A stretch of 32,661 nt of DNA from Solirubrobacteraceae bacterium (GCA_030655275.1 JAURVW010000352.1:1-32661); one strand, 5' to 3'. Shown: positions 8,171 to 15,467, counted from the first letter of the stretch. A program made the numbers and translations. The notes: generated from the sequence alone by a model not told the origin.

Positions 8171-8676
8171 CCGCCATCCCGATGAGCACCCGCGCCCGCC
8201 GCACCGACGCGGTGTGGGTCGCGCTGACGATCACGGCGTTCGTGTGGGGCGCAGCGTTTGAGAACACCACCGGCTACTCCGGCGGCCAAACGCTCGCGCC
8301 CGCCCTCCACGGCACCCCTGGCGAAGCGATCGCGATCTTCGTGCGCAACACCACAGCGTGCCTGCTTTTGATCGCCTTCGCGCACCGCCCCGCCAGCACG
8401 CCGCGCCTGCTTTCCGGAGCTGGCGAGAGCCTGTGCGGCGCGATCCCGTGGGGCACCGCGGTGTTCGGCGGAATCCTGGCCGCCCACCCCGACGGGCTGC
8501 AGTACTTCCCCCACGCTCCGGCCGAGCTGCTGGCGGCCGCGCTCGCCGGCGCCTGGCCGCTGTGCGCGCGCAGCATCCCGCCAACCCGCCGGGCAACCGC
8601 CCAGCGCGCGGCAATCGTCGTCGCGCTGCTGGCCGTCGCTGCGCTCCTCGAGACCTTTGCCGTCCCGCACGCATGA
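8167..8676 (+). CDS. SpoIIM/DUF95-like integral membrane protein
   Basis: The protein has 169 residues with four or five hydrophobic segments. FVRNTTACLLLI at about residue 57 and FPHAPAELLAAALAGAWPL at about 115-134 resemble the conserved Asn-containing helix and the His-x-x-x-Glu-Leu-x-Ala helix of the SpoIIM (stage II sporulation protein M, DUF95) family. Proteins of that family occur well beyond spore formers, often of unknown role. Here it sits inside a conjugation operon, overlapping the VirB8-like gene upstream by ATGA, so a link to channel assembly or peptidoglycan remodelling with the M23 enzyme is possible but inferred. The stop overlaps a 7-codon ORF. Confidence 0.6.
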   Translation: MTAIPMSTRARRTDAVWVALTITAFVWGAAFENTTGYSGGQTLAPALHGTPGEAIAIFVRNTTACLLLIAFAHRPASTPRLLSGAGESLCGAIPWGTAVFGGILAAHPDGLQYFPHAPAELLAAALAGAWPLCARSIPPTRRATAQRAAIVVALLAVAALLETFAVPHA

Positions 8677-8696
8677 CCCCGACCGATCGGACCTGA
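8673..8696 (+). other. 7-codon relay ORF
   Basis: ATG 8673 overlaps the SpoIIM-like stop as ATGA and encodes MTPTDRT, stopping at TGA 8694-8696, two bases before the next ATG at 8699. It may carry ribosomes across the 22-base gap. This is the second such relay in the operon; the other is at 2540-2602. Confidence 0.3.
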
Positions 8697-8698
8697 CG

Positions 8699-9475
8699 AT
8701 GATGGGCGCAACCCACGGCGTCGGCGGCCTGGCCGTCGGCGCCGCGACCGTCCTGACGGCGCGCGAGCTCGGCGTGGACCTCGACGGCGCACAGGCTGCG
8801 ATCGTCATCGCCTGCGGCGCCGTCGCCGCCGAGCTTCCGGATCTGGACCTGCGGACCTCCCGCATCAGCCACGGCACCAGCAGCCTGACCGGCGTCCCGT
8901 TCGTCGGACGCCTGGCGCTGCTGCTCACCCTTCCCGTCGTCCTGGCCGGAGCCGCGATCCGCAGCACGGGCGTCAGCCACCGCGGCCCCACCCACTCCGT
9001 GGCGGCCGCGCTGGCGTGGACCGCGGCGATCGTGCCGCTCTACGGCCTGTACTGGTGGCTGCTGGGCGCCCTGCTGCGCTTCGTCGCCGCGCAAACGCCG
9101 CTGCTTGCCTCCCTCTCCCTCGCCGACACCTCGGCGCTGCAGCACGCTTGGTTCGGGGTCGCTCCGGTGGTCGCGATCGCCACCCTGACCGCGTACCTCT
9201 CGCACCTGCTGCTCGACGACATGACGCCGGCCAAGCAATCGCTGCTGTGGCCGCTTCGCACCGAGAATATCTCCGTGCTCCGCCGCCCGCAGGTCCCCGT
9301 CGGCGGCGCCCGAGAGTTCCTGCTGGTCGCGCTCCCGCTCGGCCTGCTGGCGCTCTCGCTCGGCTGGCAGGCCGCCGGTCCGTTCCTGCCCGCGCCCGGC
9401 GACCTCTACGACCAGAGCGCCCTCCAGCAGCTCGTGATGCAGTCCGAGAGAGACGCTGATGCCGCTGCGCGGTAG
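8699..9475 (+). CDS. YdjM/DUF457-like membrane-bound metal-dependent hydrolase
   Basis: The protein has 258 residues. It shows the family's spaced His/Asp motifs: an N-terminal GATHGVGG (His6), ELPDLDLRTSRISH at about 47-60, SHRGPTHS at about 92-99, and a late YLSHLLLDDMTP at about 165-177 followed by LLWPL. Several hydrophobic helices lie between them. These features match the YdjM/LexA-regulated membrane-bound metal-dependent hydrolase family, whose substrates are poorly defined. Two adjacent ATG codons (8699, 8702) are possible starts and no strong Shine-Dalgarno is visible, so initiation may depend on coupling. It is the last clear gene of the conjugation operon. Confidence 0.75.
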   Translation: MMGATHGVGGLAVGAATVLTARELGVDLDGAQAAIVIACGAVAAELPDLDLRTSRISHGTSSLTGVPFVGRLALLLTLPVVLAGAAIRSTGVSHRGPTHSVAAALAWTAAIVPLYGLYWWLLGALLRFVAAQTPLLASLSLADTSALQHAWFGVAPVVAIATLTAYLSHLLLDDMTPAKQSLLWPLRTENISVLRRPQVPVGGAREFLLVALPLGLLALSLGWQAAGPFLPAPGDLYDQSALQQLVMQSERDADAAAR

Positions 9476-9641
9476 CCCCAGCGGTCCCTCGCTCAACCGA
9501 CGCTGGGAAGTGATGCGCGCCGCGGGCCCACCTCCCGCGATAGCCCCTGCTTTGAGCGTTCTCACCCTCGCCGCGGCCCGCACGTTCCCGCGAATCGCGC
9601 TGAACCCCCTTCCGCCTCAATTCCGTAACAGCACCGTCTAG
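9459..9641 (+). CDS. Possible 60-codon ORF at the end of the conjugation operon
   Basis: ATG 9459 lies inside the end of the YdjM-like gene and the frame runs to TAG 9639-9641. The product would be basic with a weakly hydrophobic middle (APALSVLTLAAART). Third-position GC is around 70 percent, somewhat lower than in the operon. No family is recognised and no Shine-Dalgarno is clear. It could be a small coupled protein or a chance frame; without it, 9476-9638 holds no gene. Confidence 0.25.
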   Translation: MPLRGSPSGPSLNRRWEVMRAAGPPPAIAPALSVLTLAAARTFPRIALNPLPPQFRNSTV

Positions 9642-9644
9642 GGT
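9639..9644 (+). promoter_or_regulatory. Candidate -10 box (TAGGGT) of the histone-fold/HEPN pair
   Basis: TAGGGT lies 9 bases before the GTG start at 9654. No Shine-Dalgarno is present at the right distance, which fits a leaderless or very short-leader transcript as is common in actinobacteria. The -35 region is not convincing. Confidence 0.35.
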
Positions 9645-9653
9645 TCGTTTGAG

Positions 9654-10028
9654 GTGAAGGTCGATATCCACGCCAACGAGTTGCCCTCCATGGGTGACGA
9701 CGCCCGGGAGGAATTCCGAACAGAGACCGGGAAGTTCGCCAAGGAGGTCCTTCGAGAGGCGCAGCGGCTAGAAAGCTCGACACGAAGCACAGGCAACGCC
9801 GAGATCACGACTTCCCACGTCAGCGATGCTTGGCTCTTGATGCGCCGTGGCTACCGTCCACAACGCAAATCCAAGCTTCGCGTAGTCGGGATAGTGGCCA
9901 TCTATCTGCTTGCAATCGTGGCTGGGATCGCTGGAAATAATTTGAAGGAGCAGTGGGGCCAGATTCTTCTGGCTGCGTGCATCCTGTTCGCAATCGCTGT
10001 GACGGTCAGTCTGGAGTGGCCTCAATGA
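9654..10028 (+). CDS. Small membrane protein with histone-fold-like N-terminus (partner of the HEPN protein)
   Basis: The protein has 124 residues. Residues about 14-62 read as helix-strap-helix: FAKEVLREAQRLESS, then EITTSHVSDAWLLMRRG. The latter resembles the ItxxhVxxA segment of histone-fold proteins. Two transmembrane helices follow at about residues 75-95 and 101-121. GTG 9654 is the first start; an in-frame ATG at 9690 is an alternative that would remove 12 residues. Its TGA overlaps the start of the next gene as ATGA, so the two are co-translated. Third codon positions are more AT-rich than in the conjugation operon, which suggests acquired cargo. The fold is inferred from pattern only. 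A sensor, scaffold or antitoxin role for the downstream HEPN protein is possible. Confidence 0.6.
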   Translation: MKVDIHANELPSMGDDAREEFRTETGKFAKEVLREAQRLESSTRSTGNAEITTSHVSDAWLLMRRGYRPQRKSKLRVVGIVAIYLLAIVAGIAGNNLKEQWGQILLAACILFAIAVTVSLEWPQ

Positions 10029-10828
10029 GCGACGCGAAGGAACCAGCGCGCACTGATTCGGCGGACGCTGTATTGGACGCGGTGACTGCCGAGTTTCGCG
10101 AGCAAGTCACGCGTTATGCAGAGAGAGAGATCGCTCGTTCGGGACGACCCGGGCCAGTCTCTGCGGCGGACATCCTGCATGCTGCCGACGCGACCGCAGG
10201 ACTGTTTCGCTCAAGTCAAGACTCAGCTGATCGGCGCCAGCTCAAGCTGCAGTTTCTTTCAAGCGCTTATCGCTCGCTCGGAGCCTTGGCCGCAGGGCTC
10301 GGGGTCGTGGCATATGCGTTGGATCAACGGACAGAACGAGACTGGCCTCTTCTTCTGGTGGCCATCGGAGCGATGGCTTTTGCTGGGTCGACTTTCCTGA
10401 CTCTGCTGTCGCAGACGTTCCGGCTTCGTCAGGCGCGGTCCTTGGCAGTTCCGGCTTTTGCTGACTCCTCCTCAAACCTGGTCGAGCAGAACGGATTGTT
10501 CCTCGCAAGCTGGGGACAGCTCGAGTCTGCGATCAGAGACGTGGTGGGTCTGTTGGCCGGCGAGTCGCATGTGATGGCGTCTCCACGACAGCTACGCGGA
10601 ATCCTGATCGACTTCGGAGTCTTCTCCCAAAACGATGCCGAGGTCTTTACAGATCTCCTCCGGCAGCGCAACAGCGTGGCTCACGGAACCGCCGACCTCG
10701 ATCGCGAAGCCCTTCGTCAAGCCTTCGAACAGATCCAGAAACTGCGGAGCAAACTTCAAGATCCAGAGGAAATTTTGCGGCGTGCACGAAACGTCCCCAG
10801 GGTCGACGCACGACCCGGGATCGATTGA
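10025..10828 (+). CDS. Membrane protein with histone-fold-like N-terminus and C-terminal HEPN-type domain
   Basis: The protein has 267 residues. The N-terminus (about 14-60) again reads as a long helix then GPVSAADILHAADATAG, like its partner gene. Two transmembrane helices lie at about 86-102 and 107-128. The C-terminal helical domain (about 150-245) contains LLRQRNSVAHG. Here R215-N-S-V-A-H220 matches the Rx4-6H catalytic motif of HEPN ribonucleases found in toxins and phage-defence proteins. The gene overlaps its partner by ATGA and stops before a non-coding spacer. Lower GC and AT-ending codons such as TAT, GAT and CAA set it apart from neighbours. A membrane-tethered RNase effector is a reasonable inference; an inactive HEPN used only for dimerisation cannot be excluded. 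Confidence 0.7.
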   Translation: MSDAKEPARTDSADAVLDAVTAEFREQVTRYAEREIARSGRPGPVSAADILHAADATAGLFRSSQDSADRRQLKLQFLSSAYRSLGALAAGLGVVAYALDQRTERDWPLLLVAIGAMAFAGSTFLTLLSQTFRLRQARSLAVPAFADSSSNLVEQNGLFLASWGQLESAIRDVVGLLAGESHVMASPRQLRGILIDFGVFSQNDAEVFTDLLRQRNSVAHGTADLDREALRQAFEQIQKLRSKLQDPEEILRRARNVPRVDARPGID

Positions 10829-11141
10829 ACTTCCGCGAAGCCGCTCCACACCTGCTCTTCGAGGCAGTTGTAACTGAGACGGCCCTCGTCTGAACCGGTC
10901 GGTCTGACCCGCCAAGTGGCGGGGATCGGTCATGGCTCTCGGGGGTCTGCATAGGACGGCGGGACCTTGACCGGCGCTGGTCCGTCGGCGCCCCGCCCAA
11001 CACCCGTCGGACCTCCGCAGGCTCCGGCCCAACGCGCTTCGCCCCTTCGGGGTGTCGAGCGGCGTTCCCTCGCTGCGCTCGGCTCTGTCGGCCTGCGTCG
11101 CCGGTCTTTTCGGTCCGCGTCAAGCAGACCACCGAGAGCCG
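10829..11141 (+). other. Non-coding spacer with palindrome and dispersed repeat copy A
   Basis: No convincing gene in 313 bases. It holds a CCCGCC-AAGT-GGCGGG dyad at 10908-10923, one of a family in this window. It also holds copy A of a 66-bp direct repeat at 10995-11060, with an imperfect hairpin around CGCCCCTTCGGGGTG. The response-regulator-like gene starts 81 bases after the repeat. Confidence 0.6.
10995..11060 (+). repeat. Direct repeat, copy A (partner at 31963-32029)
   Basis: Starts GCCCAACACCCGTCGGACCT and ends CCCCTTCGGGGTGTCGAGC. It differs from copy B at only a few bases plus one single-base indel. Each copy lies about 75-80 bases upstream of a gene start (11142 here, ssb at 32105 for copy B). 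Confidence 0.85.
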
Positions 11142-11897
11142 ATGACCGACACCCTCACCCCAACAATCAGCCGCACCCTCCCCGACGCGCTCCGCGTCCC
11201 GCTGACTGCGATCCGCATCCTGCTCCTGGCGCCGCTCGGGCCACCGGCCGACGAGATCATGCGGCACCTGCTCGCCGACGACGTGGAGGTCGTCGACGCC
11301 CCCAGCGTCGCGGCCGCCGAGGCCCGCCTGCACGGTGGCGCGCCCGCGGCGATCGTCCTCAGCGCCGAGCTGGAGCGGGGCACCGGCTACGCGGCGCTGC
11401 AGACCCTCCGCGATCGCCTCGTCGTCTCAGAGCGCTGCCCCGCGATCGCGTACGGCGACCACGCCGGTCCGCTCGACCGCCTCCGAGCGCTGCAGCGCGG
11501 GTGCGTCGACTTCCTCGCCCTCCCGGTCTTCTACCCCGAGCTCGTCGCCCGCCTGCAGCTCGCTGTTAGCCGCAACGACTCCCAGCAGACGCTCCGGGTC
11601 CTGCCCGGCGGCCTGCAGATCAACCACGCGGCCAGGTCGGTCCGCGTCGGCGACCAGGCGATCGTGCTCACCGGCATGGAGTACGGGTTGCTCAAGGCGC
11701 TGGCTCGCGAGCCCGAGCGGGTCTACGAGAAGCGCGAGCTGTTGCATGACGTGTGGGGCTACGAGACCGTCGGCCGCACCCGAACGCTCGACGCCCACGC
11801 CTGCCGCCTTCGCAGCAAGCTCCGCGAAGCTGGAGGCGAGTACGTCCAGAACGTGTGGGGCACCGGCTACCGCCTGCTGCCCGACCACGTTGTGTAA
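11142..11897 (+). CDS. OmpR-type transcription regulator with degenerate receiver domain
   Basis: The protein has 251 residues. The N-terminal domain (about 20-140) has receiver topology but lacks the phosphorylation machinery. The acidic pair is absent (ILLLAPLGPPADE), the phospho-acceptor position reads AIVLSAELERG with no Asp at the strand end, and the conserved Lys-Pro is Leu-Pro (FLALPVFYPEL). The C-terminal winged helix (about 155-250) is intact: LTGMEYGLLKALAREP, the recognition-helix region TRTLDAHACRLRSKL and the hairpin VWGTGYRLL. It should therefore bind DNA without a partner kinase, as known for atypical OmpR-like regulators. The ATG is chosen at the MTDTLTP start; an upstream in-frame GTG at 11052 lies within the repeat. 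No kinase gene adjoins it. Confidence 0.85.
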   Translation: MTDTLTPTISRTLPDALRVPLTAIRILLLAPLGPPADEIMRHLLADDVEVVDAPSVAAAEARLHGGAPAAIVLSAELERGTGYAALQTLRDRLVVSERCPAIAYGDHAGPLDRLRALQRGCVDFLALPVFYPELVARLQLAVSRNDSQQTLRVLPGGLQINHAARSVRVGDQAIVLTGMEYGLLKALAREPERVYEKRELLHDVWGYETVGRTRTLDAHACRLRSKLREAGGEYVQNVWGTGYRLLPDHVV

Positions 11898-11960
11898 CGA
11901 CTCTGCAACGAAGCAGCGCCAATACGCCCCCGCGCCCCGTCAGAGGTGCCGGGGCCGCCC

Positions 11961-11966
11961 TACGTT
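11961..11966 (+). promoter_or_regulatory. Candidate -10 box (TACGTT) of the LPD29-like gene
   Basis: TACGTT ends 6 bases before ATG 11973, the spacing expected for leaderless transcription. The GGGG before the ATG is too close for a normal Shine-Dalgarno. Confidence 0.4.
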
Positions 11967-11972
11967 CGGGGA

Positions 11973-12269
11973 ATGAGCCCGACCCTGTTCCCAGCACCGC
12001 TGCGAGAGACCCCAGCGAAGACCGCTTGCCGGATCAAACGACGCTTGCGTGATCGCTGGCCCGCGGCCGTGTTCTCGGTGCGCTCAAACCGCCACACACA
12101 GACCGTCACCGTCACCTGGCGCGGCGGACCGACCGCCGATCAAGTCGACGTCGTGACGGCGCCCCACGACCGCAGCGCCGGCATCACCCTGTGGGCATCG
12201 CCCCGCGGACACCTCAGCATCGTGGAGCCGCAGGCTCGCGTGGAACTGCGCCGCGAGCGCAACTCATGA
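11973..12269 (+). CDS. LPD29-like domain protein
   Basis: The protein has 98 residues. The core reads RRLRDRWPAAVFSVRSNRH followed by TVTVTWRGGPTADQVDVV. This resembles the LPD29 domain (large polyvalent protein-associated domain 29), whose hallmark is a FPgvkFSVrs segment and a WxdGPt motif. LPD domains are typically found in giant polyvalent proteins of phages and conjugative elements, or alone on plasmids, and their molecular role is unsettled. Here it is a stand-alone protein with a short basic C-terminus. ATG 11973 is chosen for its spacing to a -10-like TACGTT; GTG 11946 is a less likely upstream start. Confidence 0.6.
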   Translation: MSPTLFPAPLRETPAKTACRIKRRLRDRWPAAVFSVRSNRHTQTVTVTWRGGPTADQVDVVTAPHDRSAGITLWASPRGHLSIVEPQARVELRRERNS

Positions 12270-12299
12270 ATACCAACGGTGTTCCTGTAGACCCACGGT

Positions 12300-12305
12300 T
12301 ATGAT
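12300..12305 (+). promoter_or_regulatory. Candidate -10 box (TATGAT) of the secreted protein gene
   Basis: TATGAT lies 9 bases before ATG 12315. A CCTGTAG element begins 16 bases before the box. A similar CCTGTA followed by TATGAT occurs at 24680-24700. The -35 match is weak. Confidence 0.5.
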
Positions 12306-12314
12306 CGAAACGCG

Positions 12315-13553
12315 ATGAAGCGACACGCTCTCACCCTCGCGCTCCCCGCCACCCTCGCCGCGGCCGCGCTCCTCCCAGCCACCGCCAACGCGGGCCTGAT
12401 GACCGTCGACCTGTGCCCCGCCAGCGGAGCTGCCCCCGCAGGCCAAAGCGGCTGGTCCACTGTAACTACAGGGGGCGCCATCTACCCCAGCGCTACGCCA
12501 GCCGCCTGGGCGGATGTCTGTTCGCGCCCGCGCGCCGGCGGTGAAACTTGGGCCGGCGCTGGCGGCGCCTTCGGCGACACCGCACTTCCAGGCAGCACTG
12601 CTTTCCTCAGGTTCACCCCACCCGCCGGCTCGAGCATCGTTCAGGTGACGGGCTTCCAGAACCTCTCCATCACCGCTGAATCCCACGCCGAAGCCGGTGT
12701 GTTCACCTCAACCGGCCGGAACATCGACCCGACGTTGCAGATCCTTCCCGGCACGGGCGACACCGCGACCTACCAGTTCAACTATGCCGCCGACAGCCTC
12801 GGCAGCGACGGCGCTGGAGGCCTGCTCTTCGGCAGTCGCTGCCCCTCGTCTCTGCCTGCAGGCGTTGACTCCTGCGGCGGCGCCGGAAGCGCGTACGCGG
12901 GCGCCAAGATCTACATGGAAAATCCGTCCCCGCCAGCCCTGAACGTCTCGGCGACGCTAGACAACAGCAACGGCATGGTGACGGTGAACTGGACCGCCAC
13001 CGATCCTCAAAGCGGAATCTCATCCGTTGGCGTCGGCATCGGGACGGCGGAACTGCCTTCGAAGGACACTACGTTTGCCTGTTCAACTCTCGGAGCCCCA
13101 ATGTGTCCGGTGACGGTGTCGGGCTCGACGACGATTGGACCGCTTCCGGCCAACGGCCCAAGGAATGTCACCCTCGGCGCTAGCGGCCCGGGAAATGGCG
13201 CGACGTGGTCTCAGAAGTTCACATGGACTCGGCCAGGCCAGGCCCCCACGCCCACGCCGGCCCCGACGACCCCTGGGCAGCCGACCCCGACGCCGGGGAC
13301 TTCCACACTGTCGCCTCAGCCGCCAAGTTCTGAGCCAAAGATCTCGATGAAGACGAAGGCCAAGAAGGGACGCAAGCTCGTCGTCAGTGGTACCGCGAGC
13401 GGTTGCAAGAAGGTCAGTCTGCGCACGCCGCGCTCCAAGCGCAGCAAGTCGGCGACGGTCCGCAAGGGCCGGTGGTCGATCACCGTGCCGCGGACGAAGG
13501 GCACCTACCGCGCGAAGTGCGGCAGCGTCTCGGCAAAGCGCACCACTCGCTGA
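12315..13553 (+). CDS. Secreted surface protein with Pro/Thr linker and basic C-terminal module
   Basis: The protein has 412 residues. A signal peptide (about 1-26, ending ATANA) is followed by a Cys-containing globular region (about 27-215) with VDLCPASGA and SGWSTVTTGGAI. Next comes an Ig-like or fibronectin-like stretch (PPALNVSATLDNSNGMVTV), a Pro/Thr linker (PTPTPAPTTPGQPTPTPG, about 312-335) and a Lys/Arg-rich C-terminal beta module with KGRKLVVSGTASGCKKV. The C-terminal module recalls that of the S8 peptidase encoded opposite (RGKIQV, KAGKRRTITG). No catalytic motif is seen. An extracellular or wall-associated role, possibly in surface contact between cells, is inferred. It is convergent with the peptidase gene, with a hairpin between them. 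Confidence 0.65.
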   Translation: MKRHALTLALPATLAAAALLPATANAGLMTVDLCPASGAAPAGQSGWSTVTTGGAIYPSATPAAWADVCSRPRAGGETWAGAGGAFGDTALPGSTAFLRFTPPAGSSIVQVTGFQNLSITAESHAEAGVFTSTGRNIDPTLQILPGTGDTATYQFNYAADSLGSDGAGGLLFGSRCPSSLPAGVDSCGGAGSAYAGAKIYMENPSPPALNVSATLDNSNGMVTVNWTATDPQSGISSVGVGIGTAELPSKDTTFACSTLGAPMCPVTVSGSTTIGPLPANGPRNVTLGASGPGNGATWSQKFTWTRPGQAPTPTPAPTTPGQPTPTPGTSTLSPQPPSSEPKISMKTKAKKGRKLVVSGTASGCKKVSLRTPRSKRSKSATVRKGRWSITVPRTKGTYRAKCGSVSAKRTTR

Positions 13554-13567
13554 GCGAGCGGCACGCC

Positions 13568-13590
13568 CGCCGCCGCAGTTAGCGGCGGCG
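13568..13590. terminator. Hairpin between convergent genes
   Basis: CGCCGCCGC, loop AGTTA, GCGGCGGCG: a 9-bp perfect stem. It overlaps the TAA of the minus-strand peptidase gene and lies 14 bases after the plus-strand stop. There is no strong T run, so its efficiency is uncertain. Confidence 0.5.
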
Positions 13591-14844
13591 CGGCACCTTC
13601 AACGACCAAGAACGCTCAAAGACCTGGCCGTCCTTCGTCTGCGTAACACGGACCTTCACGCGGTTGCCCCGAGGGCGGCCTGTGATCGTGCGGCGCTTGC
13701 CGGCCTTGCCGCCACGCAAGTTCGTCCAGATCGACGCGGCGCGGTTCTTGTCCGGGCTCGTGACCTGGATCTTGCCGCGCGACAGGCGCTTGATCTTCGG
13801 CCGCAGCTTGGCCCCATACCAACGGGGAGCGATCACGACTGTCAGATCGAGGTTCGGAGTCGACGGCAACGCCGCTGGCGGTGCCACGGTAGCCAGCGGG
13901 GCCGTCAAGACTGGGGCTGTGAGGCCGCGCGCGGCCGCGATCGCGCGCAGGTCCGGCACCTTGCCGCCGGGCACGGCGCGGGCCGTGGACTGGACCAACG
14001 CCAGGCACTCACGCGGGGTTAGCTCGGGCGCCAGGTCGCACGCCTGCGCGATCGCTGCGGCAACCATCACCGTGGCGCCCGACGTGCCAGCCGAGTCCAC
14101 GGTCTGCGCCCGCCCCTCGACAGGCATCGTCACGAGACAGCCGGGACCGACGAGACCCGCGGACTCCGGATCGGGATCGGCGGTGCCAGCGCATGTCTCG
14201 CCGGTCACGGTACTTACGGCGCTCACTCCAACGACGCCTTCGGCCTGAGCCGGGAATTGAGGCACGCCCGGGCGGTTGCCCACGGCGGCCACTGGCACCG
14301 CGGGAAGATCAGCTACGCGCTGCGCCACGCTGTTGCGCTCATCGCTCTGCGGAGCTTCACTCCCGAGGGCCAAGGCGATCGAGGCGAGCCTCCACCCGAC
14401 TGCTCGAGCGGCGCGATCGCAGATCAGCATCCCGCCCGCGTAGTCGGACCCGTCGAACTTGCCAGTGCCGTCGCGCATCGCCCGTACAAAGATCACCGGC
14501 ACGCCTGGAGTCGGCCCGATCATGCCCGTGCCGTCTGCGGGAGCGAAGGCCGCCTGGAGCATCCATGTGCCGTGCATCACTGGCTGCTGGGCCGCATCTA
14601 GGGCCGGGCCGGTGCTGGTCAAGCCTGAGATCGTCGTCGCTTTCACGTCCTGGCGGACATCGAGCTGCGCGGGATCAAACCCGGAGTCCACCAGGCACAC
14701 GGCGGAGCGCTGTCCAGGTGGCGTCAACGACCAGCCGCCGCTCATCGCCTGTGCTTGCAGACTTACGACTTCTTGTGCGCTCGCCGAAGGCGCCGCCGCC
14801 ATGGCGGCAATCGCGAGCGTGGCTGCTGTAGCTGCACGTTTCAT
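13579..14844 (-). CDS. Secreted subtilisin-like serine peptidase (S8)
   Basis: The protein has 421 residues. The signal peptide (about 1-23) ends SASA. Triad positions are visible: D53 in CLVDSGFD, H91 in VMHGTWM, and S255 in SAGTSGATV. The oxyanion Asn lies in AAVGN and is followed by the family's PAQAEGVVGVSAV. After the catalytic domain comes a Pro-rich linker and a basic C-terminal beta module with RGKIQVTSPDKNRAA. The start at 14844 has AAGGAG 8 bases before it and overlaps the upstream lipoprotein stop as ATGA. The longer open frame to 15372 is therefore rejected. The arrangement resembles actinobacterial secreted subtilases, including the T7SS mycosins, but no T7SS genes are present here. 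Confidence 0.82.
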   Translation of the reverse strand: MKRAATAATLAIAAMAAAPSASAQEVVSLQAQAMSGGWSLTPPGQRSAVCLVDSGFDPAQLDVRQDVKATTISGLTSTGPALDAAQQPVMHGTWMLQAAFAPADGTGMIGPTPGVPVIFVRAMRDGTGKFDGSDYAGGMLICDRAARAVGWRLASIALALGSEAPQSDERNSVAQRVADLPAVPVAAVGNRPGVPQFPAQAEGVVGVSAVSTVTGETCAGTADPDPESAGLVGPGCLVTMPVEGRAQTVDSAGTSGATVMVAAAIAQACDLAPELTPRECLALVQSTARAVPGGKVPDLRAIAAARGLTAPVLTAPLATVAPPAALPSTPNLDLTVVIAPRWYGAKLRPKIKRLSRGKIQVTSPDKNRAASIWTNLRGGKAGKRRTITGRPRGNRVKVRVTQTKDGQVFERSWSLKVPRRR

Positions 14845-15464
14845 CCGTCGATCTCCTTCACGCGCACAGTGTCGCCGTCTCGTGCAATCTGCAACCGGAT
14901 CACCGGTAGCCGCGGATCGCGCGTGAGAACACTCGCCGACCACTCGTCGCCTGTTGGGTGAGCCTCGAACACCTTCACGCCGTTGCTCAGCGCCGCACCT
15001 TTGACACGCTCCGTTGGGACCATCGGCGGAACACCGTCCCACACCGACCGCGGAATCACACTGGAATCGGGCGCCTTGCCGTTCACTCGGTAAAGAAGCC
15101 ACTGGCGGCCTGCACGAGCGGCCAGGGTGAGCGCATCGGCAGGCGCCGTCGAGGAGTTTGGCCTCACCGTCTGCCCGCCAAGGTCGCCAGGGAGCTTCAC
15201 GCCCTTGAGCCGATGCTCGGCGGGGTTGATGACCTTGTTCTGGGCTGATTTGATCTGCGAGTCGGTAGGTAGCGATTGTGTCCCCCCGGCGCGTTCGGCT
15301 TGGGTGAGACCCGTCGTTAGCCGCTTCACCGACTCTTTGCCCACACCCCGGTCCTGACTCTCGCCACCGCACGCCGCAAGCGAGGACGCCAAGAGCGTCA
15401 CCGAAGCGGCGAGCACCAGCGGTTTCGAGCTTTGGAATGGGCGGGACTTTGAATGCAAAGGCAT
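14841..15464 (-). CDS. Lipoprotein co-translated with the S8 peptidase
   Basis: The protein has 207 residues with a signal peptide and a clear lipobox LAAC (Cys32). The mature part is polar. Its C-terminal half, with WLLYRVNGKAPDSSVIPRS and ending RLQIARDGDTVRVKEIDG, may be a small mixed alpha/beta domain. I do not recognise the family. ATG 15464 is chosen because TAGGGT (15477-15472 on this strand) lies 7 bases before it, suggesting a leaderless transcript; a GTG at 15488 is possible but would sit upstream of that box. The 3-prime end overlaps the peptidase gene by ATGA. It could be an inhibitor, chaperone or substrate partner of the peptidase; this is inference from coupling only. Confidence 0.7.
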   Translation of the reverse strand: MPLHSKSRPFQSSKPLVLAASVTLLASSLAACGGESQDRGVGKESVKRLTTGLTQAERAGGTQSLPTDSQIKSAQNKVINPAEHRLKGVKLPGDLGGQTVRPNSSTAPADALTLAARAGRQWLLYRVNGKAPDSSVIPRSVWDGVPPMVPTERVKGAALSNGVKVFEAHPTGDEWSASVLTRDPRLPVIRLQIARDGDTVRVKEIDG

Positions 15465-15467
15465 GTG

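Noticed and set aside
8231-9583. Minus-strand frame of 450 codons
   Set aside because: Antisense to the SpoIIM-like and YdjM-like genes; Arg/Gly-rich composition without motifs is typical of shadow frames.
13579-14844. Calling the S8 peptidase a T7SS mycosin
   Set aside because: Triad order fits, but there is no EccC, WXG100 or other T7SS gene nearby and no C-terminal transmembrane helix.
14845-15372. N-terminal extension of the S8 peptidase frame
   Set aside because: It overlaps the lipoprotein gene in another frame; the signal peptide and Shine-Dalgarno place the real start at 14844.
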